Shown here: positions 32,371 to 41,675 of the stretch, piece after piece | Layout: every line of letters starts with the position of its first letter | Position numbering within the stretch: the first letter of the stretch is position 1 | NCBI RefSeq assembly: GCF_029961155.1 | Contig: NZ_JASBRH010000008.1 | Span: 170,242 to 234,241 of the forward strand | DNA: 64,000 nucleotides | Direction of reading: 5' to 3' | From: Pontibacterium granulatum | GTDB lineage: Bacteria > Pseudomonadota > Gammaproteobacteria > Pseudomonadales > Balneatricaceae | The notes under the pieces: generated by a model | Told to the model about the DNA's origin: nothing | The model's input: only the letters and a program-made list of their open reading frames with translations | Databases searched by the model: none | Made by a program: the position numbers and the translations under genes

Positions 32371-33512
32371 GCACATTTTCCATGGCTGACCGCCGCTGGA
32401 TGGCGCGCGCAATTCAGCTTGCCGATCAGGGGCGTTACACCACCCAGCCGAATCCACGTGTCGGTTGCGTTATCGTGCGTGACGGAGAGCTGATGGGTGA
32501 GGGATACCATGTGCGTGCCGGTGAAGGGCACGCTGAGGTGAATGCCCTGCGTATGGCCGGTGATCTGGCCTGCGGTGCAACGGCGTATGTCACCCTCGAA
32601 CCCTGCAGTCACTTTGGTAAAACACCTCCGTGTGCTGAAGCGCTGAAGAGCGCGGGTGTCGCACGGGTGGTATCGGCGATGGTTGACCCGAATCCACAGG
32701 TGGCCGGGCGTGGTATCCGTATTTTGCAGGATGCCGGTATCGACGCCTCCTATGGTTTGCTGGAAGCCGAAGCCAAGTTGCTTAATCCAGGCTTTATCAA
32801 GCGCATGGAGCAGGGCTTGCCTTATGTGCGTGTGAAGACCGCCAGCAGCCTGGATGGCCGTACAGCGATGCAGAGTGGTGAATCCCAATGGATTACCGGT
32901 GCGGCCGCACGCAGTGACGTACAGCGTCTGCGCGCGCAAAGTTCTGTCATCGTGACTGGTGTGGATTCTATTTTGCACGATGACTCATCGCTCACCGTCC
33001 GTGAGCATGAGCTGCATATCGAAAACGCCGCTCAGGCTGCGGAGAAACAGCCTCTGCGTGTAGTGATGGACAGTCAGCTGCGTATGCCGCTACAGGCTAA
33101 GATCCTGACGCAACCAGGACGTACACTGATTGCCACCCTGAGTGATGATGCAGAGAAGATTGCGGAGCTGGAAGCCGCAGGCGCTGAAGTGGTTCGTTTT
33201 GACGCTGATAATGGGCGTATATCCATTGCCGCGCTGCTGCGACATCTGGCAAGTGCAGAACAGTGCAACGAGCTGTTGGTGGAAACCGGCGCAACGTTGG
33301 CTGGCGCCTTTATCCGTGCCGGTGTGGTCGACGAGCTGGTGGTCTATCAGGCGATGACCCTGTTGGGCTCCGATGCGCGGCCGATGTATGAACTACCTTA
33401 TACACAGATGGCACAGCAGATTCGCATGCAACTGCTGGACAGCCGGATGCTGGGCGATGATCTTAAACTGACGCTACGCCCCGTGTTGGCTGAGAGTAAC
33501 GAGAGTAATTAA
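32367..33512 (+). CDS. ribD: Riboflavin biosynthesis deaminase/reductase RibD
   Basis: A bifunctional enzyme performing deamination then reduction of the pyrimidine intermediate. 381 residues. The N-terminal cytidine-deaminase-like domain has zinc ligands in HAEVNAL and [11 protein letters not shown]; the C-terminal reductase domain begins near [16 protein letters not shown] 32367 overlaps the nrdR stop by 4 nt; ATG 32382 is an alternative. Confidence 0.95.
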   Translation: MSTFSMADRRWMARAIQLADQGRYTTQPNPRVGCVIVRDGELMGEGYHVRAGEGHAEVNALRMAGDLACGATAYVTLEPCSHFGKTPPCAEALKSAGVARVVSAMVDPNPQVAGRGIRILQDAGIDASYGLLEAEAKLLNPGFIKRMEQGLPYVRVKTASSLDGRTAMQSGESQWITGAAARSDVQRLRAQSSVIVTGVDSILHDDSSLTVREHELHIENAAQAAEKQPLRVVMDSQLRMPLQAKILTQPGRTLIATLSDDAEKIAELEAAGAEVVRFDADNGRISIAALLRHLASAEQCNELLVETGATLAGAFIRAGVVDELVVYQAMTLLGSDARPMYELPYTQMAQQIRMQLLDSRMLGDDLKLTLRPVLAESNESN

Positions 33513-34198
33513 TGTTTACTGGAATTGTTGAAGCTGTGGGTACAATCGCCGCTGTGGAAGAGCAGCAGGGCGACCTTCAGCTTTATATCCGCACCGGTGA
33601 TCTGGATCTGGCGGATGTGAAGCTGGGCGACAGTATCGCCGTGAACGGAGTCTGCCTGACGGCTATTGATCTGCCGGGCGATGGTTTCTGGGCGGATGTA
33701 TCCCGTGAAACCCTGACGCATACCCGTTTTCCATCGCTGGCAGTGGGCGAGAAAGTGAACCTGGAAAAGGCGCTGATGCCAACCAGTCGACTGGGTGGAC
33801 ACATTGTGACCGGCCACGTGGACGGTCTGGGTGAGGTGGTTGATCGCCGCGACGATGCCCGTTCGGTGCGCTTTACCATCAAGGCGCCGTCATCATTGGG
33901 GCGTTACATCGCAGGTAAGGGATCGATCACCGTGGACGGTACCAGCCTGACCGTGAACGCGGTGAATGGCGACCTGTTCGAGCTGAATATAGTACCGCAC
34001 ACGGTGCAGGAAACGATTATCGATCATTACGTGCCGGGCCGACAGGTACATCTGGAAGTGGATATTATCGCTCGCTACCTAGAGCGAATGCTGGGCTACC
34101 GTAGCGCAGAACCTGAGGAAGAGTCTCAGGAAAGCAGTGGCGGCCTGACACTGGATAAGTTGGCAGAATTCGGATTTACAAACCGCAGAAGCGGATGA
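33512..34198 (+). CDS. ribE: Riboflavin synthase alpha subunit
   Basis: Dismutates two 6,7-dimethyl-8-ribityllumazine molecules to riboflavin. 228 residues with two tandem lumazine-binding barrels, each starting with the [10 protein letters not shown] / GHIVTGHVDGLG pattern. The start ATG shares one base with the ribD stop (TAATG). Named ribE here; the E. coli equivalent is ribC. Confidence 0.95.
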   Translation: MFTGIVEAVGTIAAVEEQQGDLQLYIRTGDLDLADVKLGDSIAVNGVCLTAIDLPGDGFWADVSRETLTHTRFPSLAVGEKVNLEKALMPTSRLGGHIVTGHVDGLGEVVDRRDDARSVRFTIKAPSSLGRYIAGKGSITVDGTSLTVNAVNGDLFELNIVPHTVQETIIDHYVPGRQVHLEVDIIARYLERMLGYRSAEPEEESQESSGGLTLDKLAEFGFTNRRSG

Positions 34199-34208
34199 GA
34201 CTAGAGCA

Positions 34209-35324
34209 ATGAAACTGAATACAACTCAGGAAATTATCGACGATATCCGTCAGGGCAAAATGGTTATCCTGATGGACGACGAAGATCGTGAGAATGAAGG
34301 TGATCTGGTGATCGCGGCCGAGATGGTGCGCCCGGATGATATCAACTTCATGGCAACCCACGCGCGTGGTCTGATCTGTCTGACTCTGACCCGTGAGCAC
34401 TGTGAAAAGCTGAAGCTGCCTTTGATGGTGCAGAGCAACGGCGCACAGTTCTCTACTAATTTCACCCTGTCTATCGAAGCGGCAACGGGTGTGACTACGG
34501 GTATCTCCGCGGCTGACCGTGCGCACACCGTGCGTGTGGCGGTGAAAGAAAGTGTGCAGCCGGAAGACATAGTTCAGCCGGGTCACATCTTCCCGCTGAT
34601 GGCACAGCCAGGTGGTGTGCTGAGCCGTGCCGGTCACACAGAAGCAGGCTGTGACCTGTCCCGTCTGGCAGGCCTGACCCCAGCGTCTGTGATCGTTGAG
34701 ATCATGAATGAAGACGGCACCATGGCGCGCCGTCCGGACCTGGAGAAGTTTGCTGAAAAGCACAACCTGAAGATTGGTACCATCGCGGACCTGATTCACT
34801 ACCGCACCACTAACGAACACACCGTTACGCGTGAAAGTGAAGGTGTATTGCCAACGGAATTTGGCAATTTCAACTACATCACTTACCGTGATGAGATTCA
34901 GAATTGCACGCATCTGGCGCTGACACTGGGTGAGGTGGAACCGGAGAATCCAACCATGGTCCGTGTTCATATCCGCAACGAAGTGATGCGTGATGTGGTG
35001 GGTGCTGCGCAGGGTGACGAGCGCAAATGGACTGTGCGTAAGGCGCTGCAACGTGTTGCCGAAGAAGGTAACGGCGTTGTTCTGCTGCTGGATACCGGTA
35101 ACCGTATCGACCTGGGCGAAGCGCTGGAAGGCGTGTTGGTCGGTAAGAAGAAATCGAAAGTGGATGTGAGCTCTTCCGGTGCCTACCTGACAGTGGGTAC
35201 GGGTTCTCAGATCCTGCGTGATCTGGGTGTGCGCAAGATGCGCCTGCTCAGCTCCCCGATGAAGTTTAATGCGATCTCCGGTTTTGATCTGGAGATTGAA
35301 GAATATATTCCTTGTGAAGAGTAA
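34209..35324 (+). CDS. ribBA: DHBP synthase fused to a degenerate GTP cyclohydrolase II-like domain (RibBX type)
   Basis: Residues 1-200 form 3,4-dihydroxy-2-butanone-4-phosphate synthase, with the metal/substrate motif [11 protein letters not shown] and [11 protein letters not shown] and HTEAGCDL segments. Residues 205-371 align with GTP cyclohydrolase II, but the zinc-binding cysteines and catalytic region (the RCDCG block) are replaced by [19 protein letters not shown]. The second domain therefore looks catalytically dead. An intact stand-alone RibA is encoded at 40973. Such hybrids occur in other proteobacteria. Confidence 0.92.
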   Translation: MKLNTTQEIIDDIRQGKMVILMDDEDRENEGDLVIAAEMVRPDDINFMATHARGLICLTLTREHCEKLKLPLMVQSNGAQFSTNFTLSIEAATGVTTGISAADRAHTVRVAVKESVQPEDIVQPGHIFPLMAQPGGVLSRAGHTEAGCDLSRLAGLTPASVIVEIMNEDGTMARRPDLEKFAEKHNLKIGTIADLIHYRTTNEHTVTRESEGVLPTEFGNFNYITYRDEIQNCTHLALTLGEVEPENPTMVRVHIRNEVMRDVVGAAQGDERKWTVRKALQRVAEEGNGVVLLLDTGNRIDLGEALEGVLVGKKKSKVDVSSSGAYLTVGTGSQILRDLGVRKMRLLSSPMKFNAISGFDLEIEEYIPCEE

Positions 35325-35338
35325 GCTGGATAAGAATC

Positions 35339-35812
35339 ATGGCAGTGAAAACGTTTGAAGGCGATTTTATCAGCGGCAACGGCAAATACGCGATCGTAGT
35401 TGGCCGTTTCAACGCATTCGTAGTTGAGAGCCTGCTGGAAGGCGCGATGGACACTCTGAAGCGTCACGGAGTCGACGAAGATAACATCCGTGTAATCCGT
35501 GTACCGGGTGCATTTGAGATCCCTCTGGCAGTGAAGAAAGTTGCTGAGCAGGGCGATGCAGACGCGATCATCGCGCTGGGTGCGGTTATCCGTGGTGGCA
35601 CACCTCACTTTGAATATGTGTCTGGTGAAGCATCAAAAGGTGTAGCGCAGGTATCTCTCGAATACAGCCTGCCGGTTGCAAATGGCATCCTGACTGTAAA
35701 CAGCATCGAACAGGCGGTTGAGCGTTCCGGTACCAAGATGGGCAACAAAGGCGAAGAAGCTGCCCTGTCTGCGCTGGAGATGGTTAGCCTGCTGCGTAAA
35801 CTTGAGGTCTGA
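35339..35812 (+). CDS. ribH: 6,7-dimethyl-8-ribityllumazine synthase
   Basis: Condenses the RibB and RibD products to the lumazine. 157 residues. Motifs: [46 protein letters not shown]. Between ribBA and nusB as in most gammaproteobacteria. Confidence 0.96.
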   Translation: MAVKTFEGDFISGNGKYAIVVGRFNAFVVESLLEGAMDTLKRHGVDEDNIRVIRVPGAFEIPLAVKKVAEQGDADAIIALGAVIRGGTPHFEYVSGEASKGVAQVSLEYSLPVANGILTVNSIEQAVERSGTKMGNKGEEAALSALEMVSLLRKLEV

Positions 35813-36301
35813 GTGCAGATGAGCGACAACACTGCGCCGAAACCAAAGAAAAAAGTATCCCTGACCGAACAGCGTCGCGCGGCACGCAGTTTTGCCCTGC
35901 AGGCACTGTACCAGTGGCAGATCGCCGGACAGCCGGTTAACGAGATCGATGCTCAGTTCCGCGTGGACAACGAAGCGGAGATGCGCAACACCGACAAGCG
36001 CCTGTTCTCTGAACTGCTGACCGGTGTTGCCAGCCGCAAGAGCGAGCTGGACGAGCAGTTCAAGCCGTTCCTGGACCGTGAACTGGACGACCTGGATCCG
36101 GTTGAGCTGGCTGTGCTGCGCATCGGTGCGTACGAGCTGATCCATCGATTGGAAGTGCCTTACCGCGTAGCAATCAACGAGAGTGTTGAGCTGGCGAAGA
36201 TCTTTGGCGCAACCGAAAGTCACCGATACGTCAACGGTGTGCTGGACAAGCTGGCACAGCGTGTACGTATGGCTGAGGTGAAAGCCCGGTCTTCCCGATA
36301 A
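35813..36301 (+). CDS. nusB: Transcription antitermination factor NusB
   Basis: An all-helical RNA-binding protein that with NusE (S10) recognises boxA for rRNA antitermination. 162 residues from GTG 35813 (GAGG 5 nt upstream); ATG 35819 is the alternative. The basic N-terminus ([17 protein letters not shown]) and [12 protein letters not shown] near the C-terminus are typical. Confidence 0.94.
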   Translation: MQMSDNTAPKPKKKVSLTEQRRAARSFALQALYQWQIAGQPVNEIDAQFRVDNEAEMRNTDKRLFSELLTGVASRKSELDEQFKPFLDRELDDLDPVELAVLRIGAYELIHRLEVPYRVAINESVELAKIFGATESHRYVNGVLDKLAQRVRMAEVKARSSR

Positions 36302-36314
36302 GTAAGGGTTCGCG

Positions 36315-37268
36315 ATGAGCAACTCCTCCCTCGGCGAGTTCGAGCTGATTCGGCGCTACTTTGCAGAGGCATCTACCGATGCCTCTGTTGCGCTTGGGAT
36401 CGGCGACGACTGTGCATTGCTGATTCCGGAATCCGGCGAGGCAATGGCCGTATCGATCGATACCCTGGTCGAGGGTACCCACTTTTTGCCGGGCACACCG
36501 CCCGCGCATCTTGCCACTCGATTGCTGGGTGCGTCTGTAAGCGACTTGGCCGCAATGGGCGCACGTCCCGCCTGGTTTACCCTGGCGCTGACATTGCCTG
36601 ATGCCACGGAAGAATGGCTGGAGCCGTTCGCGGAAAGCCTGATTAATACTGCGAGGCTGCTGAATATTCGTCTGGTGGGTGGTGACACCACCCGTGGACC
36701 CCTGAGCCTCTCTGCCCAGGTGCACGGTTTTGTGCCTGTGGATAAGGCCTTAAAGCGACAGGGGGCCCAGGTTGGTGATCTGATCTGTGTAACCGGTACA
36801 TTAGGCGACAGTCGTGGTGGTCTGGAAACGCTGCTCAAGCATGATGCTGAGAGTAATTTGGTCCGCCACCTCCAGAAACGTTTCTATGCGCCAACCCCGC
36901 GACTGAAAACCGGGATGGCACTGCGGGGGCTGGCAACCAGCTGTGTGGATATCTCAGACGGTGTGCAGGCTGATCTGGGGCACCTGCTGGAAAATTCTTC
37001 TTTTGGCGCGGATATAGAGCTGAGTGCTCTGCCTGTTTCCGAGCAACTGGAAGCGTACGCAGGGATAGAGCAGGCGCGTCATTGGGCCTTAAGCGGCGGT
37101 GAGGATTTCGAGTTGTGCTTTACGCTGCCCGCCACTGAACGGGATGTAATCCGGGATCTGCCCGAACCGGTGACGATCATCGGTCAGATCAGTGCCGAAC
37201 CGGGTATTCGTATCGATGGCCAGATGGCGAGCGGTAGCGGCGGATATGACCATTTTGCCAAGGATTAA
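36315..37268 (+). CDS. thiL: Thiamine-monophosphate kinase
   Basis: Phosphorylates thiamine phosphate to the diphosphate cofactor. 317 residues, PurM/AIR-synthase fold. GIGDDCALL and VSIDTLVEGTHF near the N-terminus hold metal-binding aspartates; VGGDTTRGPLS and CVDISDGVQADLGH follow. Last-but-one gene in the nrdR-pgpA operon. Confidence 0.95.
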   Translation: MSNSSLGEFELIRRYFAEASTDASVALGIGDDCALLIPESGEAMAVSIDTLVEGTHFLPGTPPAHLATRLLGASVSDLAAMGARPAWFTLALTLPDATEEWLEPFAESLINTARLLNIRLVGGDTTRGPLSLSAQVHGFVPVDKALKRQGAQVGDLICVTGTLGDSRGGLETLLKHDAESNLVRHLQKRFYAPTPRLKTGMALRGLATSCVDISDGVQADLGHLLENSSFGADIELSALPVSEQLEAYAGIEQARHWALSGGEDFELCFTLPATERDVIRDLPEPVTIIGQISAEPGIRIDGQMASGSGGYDHFAKD

Positions 37269-37270
37269 TC

Positions 37271-37780
37271 ATGAATGTAGTACCACCGTCGGTCTGGCGT
37301 AATCCTGTCCACTTTCTCGCCTTTGGTCTTGGTAGTGGTGCAGCCCCCTTCGCGCCGGGTACCTTTGGTACGCTGGCCGCCATCATCCCCTATTTCTGGT
37401 TTCAGACCCTCTCCCTGCCTGCCTATGCCCTGATGCTGCTGGTGACCACCTTGGTGGGAATCTGGCTGTGTGAGCGCACCTCCTCTGATATTGGCGTTCA
37501 CGACCATGGTGGCATCGTCTGGGATGAGTTTGTGGGTTTCTGGATCACTATGTTTGCAGCACCCTCCGGGCTGATCTGGATCCTGGTGGGTTTTCTCTGG
37601 TTTCGTTTGTTCGATATCCTCAAGCCTTGGCCCATACGCTGGGCGGACAAACAAGTGTCAGGCGGCTTGGGCATTATGCTGGACGATATTCTGGCGGGGA
37701 TCTACGCATGGATTGCGCTGCAGGCCACGTTTTGGGGTTCCGGTATAGCGTTAGGTGAAATAGTTCTAAGTAGTACCTGA
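37271..37780 (+). CDS. pgpA: Phosphatidylglycerophosphatase A
   Basis: An inner-membrane phosphatase making phosphatidylglycerol. 169 residues with several hydrophobic segments, GSGAAPFAPGTFGTLAA near the N-terminus, DHGGIVWDEFVGFW in the middle and DDILAGIYA near the end. 2 nt after thiL. Its stop is directly followed by the direct-repeat operator of the next genes. Confidence 0.94.
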   Translation: MNVVPPSVWRNPVHFLAFGLGSGAAPFAPGTFGTLAAIIPYFWFQTLSLPAYALMLLVTTLVGIWLCERTSSDIGVHDHGGIVWDEFVGFWITMFAAPSGLIWILVGFLWFRLFDILKPWPIRWADKQVSGGLGIMLDDILAGIYAWIALQATFWGSGIALGEIVLSST

Positions 37781-37782
37781 CC

Positions 37783-37813
37783 TTTCAGGTTGGTTTCAGG
37801 TTGCTCCTCTAAC
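37783..37813 (+). promoter_or_regulatory. Direct-repeat operator and -10, site 3 (candidate PhoP-like box)
   Basis: TTTCAGG at 37783-37789 and 37794-37800 (11-bp period), then 8 bp, then CTAAC (37809-37813). Geometry and sequence match site 1 at 27154. It begins 2 nt past the pgpA stop and drives the tandem peptide genes ahead of the two-component system. Confidence 0.7.
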
Positions 37814-37852
37814 TTTATCTTCGAGACTTCTAAACAATCTTGGAGAGCCGTC

Positions 37853-38026
37853 ATGAAAACTATCGCTAAACTGTTCGCTGCTGCATTTGTTAGTGTTGTA
37901 ATGCTGACCTCTCAGGTATTTGCTGCTGGTTCTTTGTATCCACTGGATGGTTGGGATCACTCACAGGAAGGTCATATGTCTGCTGATTTCGACGAAACCA
38001 TGGACGACATGGATAAAGGTCAGTAA
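37853..38026 (+). CDS. Small secreted acidic peptide, paralogue 1
   Basis: 57 residues; signal peptide to about 24 (SQVFA/AGS), leaving a mature peptide of about 33 residues rich in Asp, Glu, His and Met. It shares GSLY-x-LD-x-W-x-H-x-QEGHM-x-AD with the next gene product. TGGAGAG gives a good ribosome-binding site. Unknown family. The His/Asp/Met content could suit metal binding, but this is inference. Confidence 0.78.
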   Translation: MKTIAKLFAAAFVSVVMLTSQVFAAGSLYPLDGWDHSQEGHMSADFDETMDDMDKGQ

Positions 38027-38050
38027 GTTAACTGAGATTGGAGAGCGATC

Positions 38051-38272
38051 ATGAAAACTGCTTTGAAAATTGTGTCAGCCGCCTTTGTGGGTGCTGTTCT
38101 GTTGACCTCTCAGGCATTTGCAGCATCAGGCTCACTGTATGGTCTGGATGCATGGGAACATGGTCAGGAAGGTCACATGGCTGCCGATTCTGATATCAAG
38201 TTGGATTCGCTTAACAGTGCCGGCGGCGGTAATGTTGAAGATCCATGGGGTGTGGATATCCACTCCAACTAA
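38051..38272 (+). CDS. Small secreted acidic peptide, paralogue 2
   Basis: 73 residues. Signal peptide nearly identical to the preceding paralogue (VLLTSQAFA), mature region begins with the same GSLY...QEGHM core and adds a longer tail ending NVEDPWGVDIHSN. It lies 24 nt after its paralogue with a repeated GGAGAGC ribosome-binding context, so it is a tandem duplication. A weak GGCCCT/AGGGCC inverted repeat without T-run follows at about 38309-38326. Confidence 0.78.
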   Translation: MKTALKIVSAAFVGAVLLTSQAFAASGSLYGLDAWEHGQEGHMAADSDIKLDSLNSAGGGNVEDPWGVDIHSN

Positions 38273-38387
38273 ACTCCGTGAGAAAACTGCTACAGTAGTA
38301 TACTGGTGGGCCCTGTTGTAAGGGCCTACTGCATTTATAGCTGATGTATTTCAAGGACCCACCTAGTCAAATTGGGGAGGTTTATTT

Positions 38388-38747
38388 ATGAGCCACTTTA
38401 GACGCATGATGCTGGCAGCCCTGATCACATTGGGTGGATTCTCTGCGTTGTCGGCCCAGGGGGTGAGCAGTATACCCGGCACCGGTGTCGATTCCTCAAT
38501 GCCGATTACAAGTATGGAGCGCCTGGACGCTGAACAGTGTCGCGTGTTGGCAGAATCTGGTGTCATTCTGTCCATGATGGAGTTGATGGACCGGGTGAAA
38601 ATGCTCACAGATGGACATATGCTGGATACAGCCCTGATCAAGCAGGGTGATATGTACATCTATGAAATGGAAGTTGCGGGTAAAGACGGTGTGGTGCGCA
38701 TGCTGTTGGTAGACGCCCGTACAGGAGACATGATCAAGGAGAAGTAA
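38388..38747 (+). CDS. Exported PepSY-like protein upstream of two-component system
   Basis: A 119-residue protein with a signal peptide (cleavage near LSA/QGV). The C-terminal 35 residues (YIYEMEVAGKDGVVRMLLVDARTGDM, split here as YIYEMEV and VDARTGD) resemble a PepSY half-repeat. The stop is 6 nt before the response regulator gene. PepSY proteins next to PhoPQ-type systems are often periplasmic modulators; that role is inferred here. GGGGAGG is the ribosome-binding site. Confidence 0.75.
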   Translation: MSHFRRMMLAALITLGGFSALSAQGVSSIPGTGVDSSMPITSMERLDAEQCRVLAESGVILSMMELMDRVKMLTDGHMLDTALIKQGDMYIYEMEVAGKDGVVRMLLVDARTGDMIKEK

Positions 38748-38753
38748 CTCGCT

Positions 38754-39419
38754 ATGAGGGTACTACTGGTAGAGGATGATCCCCAGTTGGGGCCTGATTT
38801 GCGGGAAGAGCTGTTGCGCTCAGGTTACGCTGTTGATCTTGCCGACAACGGCATCGACGGAGAAGCGATGGGATACGAAGATATCTACGATCTCGTTGTG
38901 CTCGATCTGGGTCTCCCCCTGCGCTCTGGTCTTGAGGTGCTGCGCAACTGGCGTAAGCGTCGTAACAATATCCCTGTGTTAATTCTGACTGCACGGTCTG
39001 CCTGGCAAGAACGTGTGGATGGCTTTGAAGCCGGTGCCGACGATTACCTGGGCAAACCTTTCCATACCGAAGAGCTTCTGGTGCGGATGACCGCACTGTT
39101 GCGTCGTGCCAATCAGCAGATCAGCAGTACCCTTGAAGTCGAAGGGTTGGCGCTGAACGAGAAAACCCAATCGGTAACCCTTAATGGGGTCGAAGAGGTT
39201 GCGTTGACGGGGACCGAGTACCGTCTGTTGCGTTACTTTATGCACAACCCTTCCCGTGTACTTTCAAAGCTGCAGCTGGTTGAACACCTCTACGATGACG
39301 GTGCTGAAAATGACAGCAATGTCATCGAGGCGTACATCAAGATGCTGCGCAAGAAGATTGGCAAAGAGCGTATCCAGACCAAGCGTGGTCAGGGGTATGT
39401 ATTCGTGCCGAATCTCTGA
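38754..39419 (+). CDS. OmpR-family response regulator (PhoP-like)
   Basis: 221 residues. Receiver domain with acidic pocket E7-D8-D9, phospho-acceptor D51 and K101 (GKPF), then a winged-helix output domain (about 125-220) with the recognition-helix region SNVIEAYIKMLRKKIG and RGQGYVF wing. Closest in feel to PhoP/QseB-type regulators, which bind tandem direct repeats about 11 bp apart. The nearby operators fit that mode. It is 8 nt before its kinase gene. Confidence 0.92.
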   Translation: MRVLLVEDDPQLGPDLREELLRSGYAVDLADNGIDGEAMGYEDIYDLVVLDLGLPLRSGLEVLRNWRKRRNNIPVLILTARSAWQERVDGFEAGADDYLGKPFHTEELLVRMTALLRRANQQISSTLEVEGLALNEKTQSVTLNGVEEVALTGTEYRLLRYFMHNPSRVLSKLQLVEHLYDDGAENDSNVIEAYIKMLRKKIGKERIQTKRGQGYVFVPNL

Positions 39420-39427
39420 GTCTGTTT

Positions 39428-40801
39428 ATGCTGAACTCCATCCAGACGCGCCTCAACAGTGGATTCTTACTGGTATCGATCGTGGCGATCGTGGTGCTCT
39501 GGTTGGCCAACAGCTGGTACCTGCGCCAAACCGCCTATGACTTCATCAGTGCGCGTCTGTCCAGTGATGCCTATACGATCCTGCGTGCTGTTGAGATGGA
39601 TGGTAAAGGCGGCTGGCGGGTAAACAGTGAGTTGATCGACCCGGTGTATCTGCAGCCGATGTCCGGGCACTACTTCCAAGTGAAGGTGAACGATCAATGG
39701 CTCTATTCGCGTTCGCTCTGGGACGAGATGATCCCGACCGTTGAAGGAGAGGATATCGGGCAGGAGTATGTGCGCCGCGTGATAAAAGCGGGACACCCCT
39801 GGCTGGTCCTTAATCAGGCGTTCATGAAGGCAGGGTTGAAAGTGCAACTGGTGCTGGCAGAGGACGTTGAGCGTATCGATCAATCGTTGCAGAAGCAGGG
39901 ATGGGCGGTTGCCGGCACCGGTATGATTTTCCTTGTTGTACTGCTGGTCGTACAGGCGATGATCATTCGCAGTGGTCTGCGTTCTCTGATGGGGGTGCGC
40001 AGTGATATTGCCCGTCTGAAGCAGGGGGAGGTGCGACAACTGTCCCATGTGAATACTAGGGAAGTGGATCCGCTGATTACCGAGATCAATTACCTGGTGC
40101 AGGCGATGGAATTGCGTTTGCAGCGTTCGCGCAATGCCGTCGGCAACCTGGCCCACGCGGCAAAAACCCCGCTTACCGTGCTGGACCGTCAGATTGAGGC
40201 GCTGAAACCGAGAGAGCCAGGTTTGGCTGAGGATATGCGTGAGCAGTCAGTACGTTTACGTGATCTGATGCAGCGAGAGTTGACCCGTGCCCGTATTGCC
40301 GGAGCAGCACTGCCTGGGCAACGTATCTATCTGCTGCCGGAAATGGATAAATTGCTGCGCACGCTGAAAGCGATCTACCGGGACAAAGGCCTGAGTTATC
40401 GACAGCGCGTCAGTGACAAAATTTACTTTCCCGGTGAGCGTGATGACCTGATGGAGCTGTTGGGCAATCTGATGGATAACGCCAGCAAGTGGGCGCATTC
40501 CAGGGTGTCTGTAGCAGCTGATGCAGATGAAAACTGCATTACCATGGTCATCGAAGATGATGGGCCGGGGATCGCGGAAGATCAGATTGAACGCTTGTTG
40601 ACCCGTGGTGAGCGGTTGGACGAGTCTACCGATGGTCACGGCTTGGGAATGAGTATCGTGACCGATATTGTGCGTCAGTACGGCGGGCAATTGGCCCTGG
40701 ATCGATCTGAGCGTTTGCAGGGCTTACGTGTCACCATCATGCTGCCGCTTCATACGAAAGCAGAGTTTCCGATTTCGCAACAATCGGAAGAAGTGGCCTG
40801 A
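39428..40801 (+). CDS. Sensor histidine kinase (PhoQ-like)
   Basis: 457 residues. Two membrane segments (about 12-31 and 160-180) flank a periplasmic sensor domain of about 130 residues. A HAMP domain follows, then a HisKA-type H box with His243 in GNLAHAAKTPL and an ATPase domain with N (GNLMDNASKWA), G1 (EDDGPGI) and G2 (DGHGLGMSIV) boxes. Architecture and the LAHAxKTPL H box resemble PhoQ. The signal cannot be told from sequence. Confidence 0.92.
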   Translation: MLNSIQTRLNSGFLLVSIVAIVVLWLANSWYLRQTAYDFISARLSSDAYTILRAVEMDGKGGWRVNSELIDPVYLQPMSGHYFQVKVNDQWLYSRSLWDEMIPTVEGEDIGQEYVRRVIKAGHPWLVLNQAFMKAGLKVQLVLAEDVERIDQSLQKQGWAVAGTGMIFLVVLLVVQAMIIRSGLRSLMGVRSDIARLKQGEVRQLSHVNTREVDPLITEINYLVQAMELRLQRSRNAVGNLAHAAKTPLTVLDRQIEALKPREPGLAEDMREQSVRLRDLMQRELTRARIAGAALPGQRIYLLPEMDKLLRTLKAIYRDKGLSYRQRVSDKIYFPGERDDLMELLGNLMDNASKWAHSRVSVAADADENCITMVIEDDGPGIAEDQIERLLTRGERLDESTDGHGLGMSIVTDIVRQYGGQLALDRSERLQGLRVTIMLPLHTKAEFPISQQSEEVA

Positions 40802-40972
40802 TTCCCGCGGAAAAAGGCCTGTAATCGACCTGGTTACGGTTCTTTTTGCCAAAATACCCTTCTTATCGCACCGCAGGTGGTTGTATTTCCCATTTGTGCC
40901 ACCATTAATGCAGGATGCGCCTGATTGCACAAGTCTGTAGAATATCGGGCTTCGATTCTTGAGGTAAGTTGA

Positions 40973-41584
40973 GTGACTGTTGAGTATGTGGCTTCCTCCA
41001 AGCTGCCGACCCCTTGGGGGGTGTTCCAGATGGTGGGCTTTGAGGACCTGGAAACCGGTAAAGAGCATGTGGCTCTGGTATACGGAGAACCTAGCGGAGA
41101 TGCGCCGGTTCTCGCTCGTGTGCATTCGGAATGTCTGACAGGCGATTCTCTGTTCAGTCTTCGCTGTGACTGCGGATTCCAGTTGCAGGAAGCGTTGAAG
41201 CGCATTTCTGAAGCCGGCGAAGGTGTGTTGCTTTACCTGCGCCAGGAAGGGCGTGGTATCGGCTTGCTGAACAAGATCAAGGCCTACCACCTTCAGGACG
41301 GTGGTGCGGACACAGTTGAAGCCAACGAGCAGTTGGGCTTTGAGGCGGATATGCGTGATTACACCATGTGTCAACCGATGCTGGATCATATTGGTATCAA
41401 ACAGGTGCGTTTGATGACCAACAACCCGCGTAAAGTGAAAGCCTTGGAAAAATACGGTGTAACGGTGGCAGAGCGTGTACCACTGCAGGTTGGTAAAAAC
41501 CGCCACAACGAAGAGTACCTGGCGACTAAGATGGGCAAGCTGGGTCACATGATGACCGAGCACCATTTCAAGGATGACGAATAA
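40973..41584 (+). CDS. ribA: GTP cyclohydrolase II
   Basis: First committed step of riboflavin synthesis from GTP. 203 residues. Zinc cysteines and catalytic block intact: [10 protein letters not shown] and RCDCGFQL, then RQEGRGIGL and TNNPRKV. GTG start at 40973 with GAGGTAAG upstream. This supplies the activity that the degenerate C-terminal domain of the 34209 product appears to lack. Confidence 0.95.
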   Translation: MTVEYVASSKLPTPWGVFQMVGFEDLETGKEHVALVYGEPSGDAPVLARVHSECLTGDSLFSLRCDCGFQLQEALKRISEAGEGVLLYLRQEGRGIGLLNKIKAYHLQDGGADTVEANEQLGFEADMRDYTMCQPMLDHIGIKQVRLMTNNPRKVKALEKYGVTVAERVPLQVGKNRHNEEYLATKMGKLGHMMTEHHFKDDE

Positions 41585-41614
41585 GTCATTTGCGTATTTG
41601 TCTGCATAGATAAG

Positions 41615-41642
41615 AAAAAGCCGCTGAGTCAGCGGCTTTTTT
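41615..41642. terminator. Bidirectional terminator between ribA and dxs
   Basis: AAAAAGCCGCTGA GTC AGCGGCTTTTTT. A- and T-runs on both sides let it serve both convergent genes. Confidence 0.88.
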
Positions 41643-41675
41643 GTGTCTTGGTTGTTTTATATCTTGCAGGCAGGT

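Noticed and set aside
31773..34210. FMN riboswitch for the riboflavin genes
   Set aside because: I looked upstream of nrdR, ribD, ribBA and ribA (40802-40972) for the conserved FMN-element sequence and found none; the gaps are too short or lack the motif.
38296..38332. Terminator after the tandem secreted peptides
   Set aside because: GGCCCT/AGGGCC is a short stem without a T-run, so read-through into the PepSY-like and two-component genes remains possible.
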